Positions 62,632 through 64,000 of a stretch of 64,000 bases of DNA are shown piece after piece. The notes beneath the pieces are model-generated. The model was not told where the DNA came from and did not search any database. It saw only the letters and a program-made list of their open reading frames with translations. The first letter of the stretch is position 1; each line of letters starts with the position of its first letter. The translations under genes were made by a program, and so were the position numbers. Source of the stretch: Winogradskyella arenosi (lineage in GTDB: Bacteria > Bacteroidota > Bacteroidia > Flavobacteriales > Flavobacteriaceae); NCBI RefSeq assembly GCF_003337305.1, contig NZ_QPJO01000001.1, positions 682,001 through 746,000 of the forward strand, read 5' to 3'.

Positions 62632-63942
62632 TTAAGATTTTAAGAGGTCTAAAAATAATGCGGCACTCCACGAGAAGTTATGCCCTCCATATCCGGCATT
62701 ATCTTTTACGTCCTTTCTAGGATCAAAATACTCGTAAAAGCCATATTTTTGTATTAGGGTCATAGAATCGTCTTTAACACGTTTGGCTAAATCCGTGCAA
62801 TCATAAGTTTTTAAACCTTTGTAGAGTAGCCAGTTGAGGTTAATCCAAATTGGGCCTCTCCAATACTTTTTCGGATTAAAACGATCGCTTTCAGGATCAA
62901 AGGATGCACAGAGGTAGTGTGCTTCGGTTCCGAATTTAGAGGTTAAGGTATCAATTACAATTTTGGCTTGTGCTTCATTAGGAATACCCGCAAATAAAGG
63001 GGTAAAAGAAGATGAGGTTATAAATTCAATTTGCTTTTCATTTCTAAGATCGTAATGCACATAAGCGCCTAATTTTTCATTGAATAATTTTTCATTGAAT
63101 CTTGCTATAGCCTTTGTTTGCCATTGTTTTAAAGTCTCAATTTTATCGGCATTATCTCCAATTAATTCATAGAGTTCTATTAAGGCCGCATTAGATTTTA
63201 TAAGCATAGAGTTAACCAAAGGATCTTGAACTAGGAACGGTGATAATTCCGCAATTTTAGCATCATCGTAGTTATGAGCTTTTGCAATTTCTATAAGGTG
63301 CAAATAGTAATCATATTCTCTGTTAGACGGTCTCTGGGTAGGATCTACATGGGTGGTATCGCGGCGTTCAAATTTATAGTGCGGCGGATCCATGGTAGCC
63401 CAAATATCATCCCAAATAGGTGAATTATCTGTACCAGATTCCCAGTTGTGATAGATGTACACTAAACCTTCTTGGTTAGGGTCTCTATGGGTGTAAAAGT
63501 GCTTGTGATTATCAAAAACCTTATCAATATTCGCTTTTATAAAGTTAAGCGTGTCTACTTTGTCGTCTATAATATTATAAAGTTCTTTTAGTACAAAGCC
63601 TAAAACTGGAGGTTGTGTCATTCCTGTGGTTCTGTGGCTTTTGGAGGCCAAAGGGTGTAATTTAGACAGATGGAATTCTGGTCCAGGAAAGTACGTATCA
63701 CTATCATTATGAAAAACGATATGTGGAAGAAATCCATTTTCCCATTGGGCACTGAGTAACGCTTCAATTTCACGTTTGGCTTTTACCGCATCGTAATGGG
63801 CAAAGCCTATGGCTATAAAACCAGAATCCCAGTTCCATTGAAATGGATATAAGCCTTCACACGGAATGGTAAACCCCTTGTCTTCGTTGAAATTATTGTT
63901 GAGAACGGTTTTTGCCGTTTGTATTAAATTTTCTTTTGTCAT
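62632..63942 (-). CDS. MGH1-like glycoside hydrolase (GH63-type; probable glycosyl-glycerate hydrolase)
   Basis: 436 residues with an (alpha/alpha)6-barrel pattern and no signal peptide, so cytosolic. It holds LYPFQWNWDSGFIAIGFAHYD (residues 31-51) and, at the end, YWRGPIWINLNWLLYKGL and DNAGYGGHNFSWSAALFLDLL, the segments of the mannosylglycerate hydrolase MGH1-like and GH63 glucosylglycerate hydrolase group. Such enzymes split mannosyl- or glucosyl-glycerate into hexose and D-glycerate. The adjacent symporter and glycerate kinase support this. A trehalase- or oligosaccharide-type substrate is the alternative. Confidence 0.82.
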   Translation of the reverse strand: MTKENLIQTAKTVLNNNFNEDKGFTIPCEGLYPFQWNWDSGFIAIGFAHYDAVKAKREIEALLSAQWENGFLPHIVFHNDSDTYFPGPEFHLSKLHPLASKSHRTTGMTQPPVLGFVLKELYNIIDDKVDTLNFIKANIDKVFDNHKHFYTHRDPNQEGLVYIYHNWESGTDNSPIWDDIWATMDPPHYKFERRDTTHVDPTQRPSNREYDYYLHLIEIAKAHNYDDAKIAELSPFLVQDPLVNSMLIKSNAALIELYELIGDNADKIETLKQWQTKAIARFNEKLFNEKLGAYVHYDLRNEKQIEFITSSSFTPLFAGIPNEAQAKIVIDTLTSKFGTEAHYLCASFDPESDRFNPKKYWRGPIWINLNWLLYKGLKTYDCTDLAKRVKDDSMTLIQKYGFYEYFDPRKDVKDNAGYGGHNFSWSAALFLDLLKS

Positions 63943-63966
63943 GATAGCAGTATAAAATTTGAGATA

Positions 63967-63994
63967 GCATTGACACCCGCTACGGTGTCAATGC
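63967..63994. repeat. Hairpin at the right edge
   Basis: GCATTGACACC and GGTGTCAATGC are a perfect 11-bp inverted repeat with a 6-nt loop, 25 nt upstream of the hydrolase ATG. No T tract follows on the minus strand; the plus-strand side is cut by the window edge. It could be a terminator of a neighbouring gene or an operator. Confidence 0.4.
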
Positions 63995-64000
63995 CGATGT

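Overview
The window looks like a chromosomal segment of a marine-type member of the Flavobacteriaceae (Bacteroidota). Signs of this are the AT-rich sequence, gldD and gldE next to ssb and mutY, a secreted protease with a type IX (T9SS) sorting domain, GLPGLI-family genes, two TonB-receptor-like barrels, a bifunctional OlsF-type acyltransferase, the almost complete lack of Shine-Dalgarno sites, and repeated exact matches to the Bacteroidota -7 promoter box TAnnTTTG. The genus cannot be fixed from sequence alone. I see no rRNA, tRNA, CRISPR array, prophage or insertion sequence.

Layout. 1-8 kb: possible truncated ORF at the left edge, TlpA-like thioredoxin protein, EamA exporter, mfd, TerB-like protein, fbp. 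7.7-11.3 kb: GNAT, aspartate kinase, OlsF-type acyltransferase. 11.3-22.7 kb: a mostly minus-strand housekeeping run (small membrane protein, VOC, DUF1801, 2-hydroxyacid dehydrogenase, mgtE, rsmA, DUF4286, TPR protein, a 22-residue ORF, serS, HTTM protein, ribF). 22.8-26.8 kb: a 1320-residue secreted metalloprotease. 26.8-33.0 kb: pth, then an AT-rich minus-strand accessory island with a frameshifted outer-membrane barrel gene, two GLPGLI genes each preceded by a small secreted two-cysteine protein, and a further secreted protein. 33.1-38.5 kb: aromatic amino acid catabolism (hmgA, hppD, a tryptophan 2,3-dioxygenase family gene) mixed with two membrane or envelope genes. 38.5-44.2 kb: M23 lipoprotein, pgi, and a TonB-dependent receptor with expression-optimised codons. 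44.3-50.1 kb: gldD-gldE-ssb-mutY facing hup, a 29-residue COX24/bS22-like gene and rng. 50.1-58.0 kb: Bax inhibitor, zinc peptidase, ald, two small envelope genes, leuS, OmpX-like barrel. 58.3-59.5 kb: ftsX and DUF3098. 59.5-63.9 kb: glycerate kinase, sodium-solute symporter and MGH1-like glycoside hydrolase, which together look like a glucosyl- or mannosyl-glycerate utilisation locus.

Most notable are: (1) the duplicated [small secreted two-Cys protein + GLPGLI] module feeding into an outer-membrane barrel, with a heptamer repeat array (TAACGAG units) between the two modules, which is the best candidate here for an undescribed system; (2) a palindromic dispersed repeat inserted in frame in leuS, sharing a 12-bp core with an intergenic copy upstream of hmgA; (3) a structured intergenic element behind mgtE resembling a dispersed flavobacterial repeat; (4) a long-range hairpin enclosing a 19-codon ORF directly before hppD; and (5) the glycosyl-glycerate locus. 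All functions are from reading the sequence; no database search was run.
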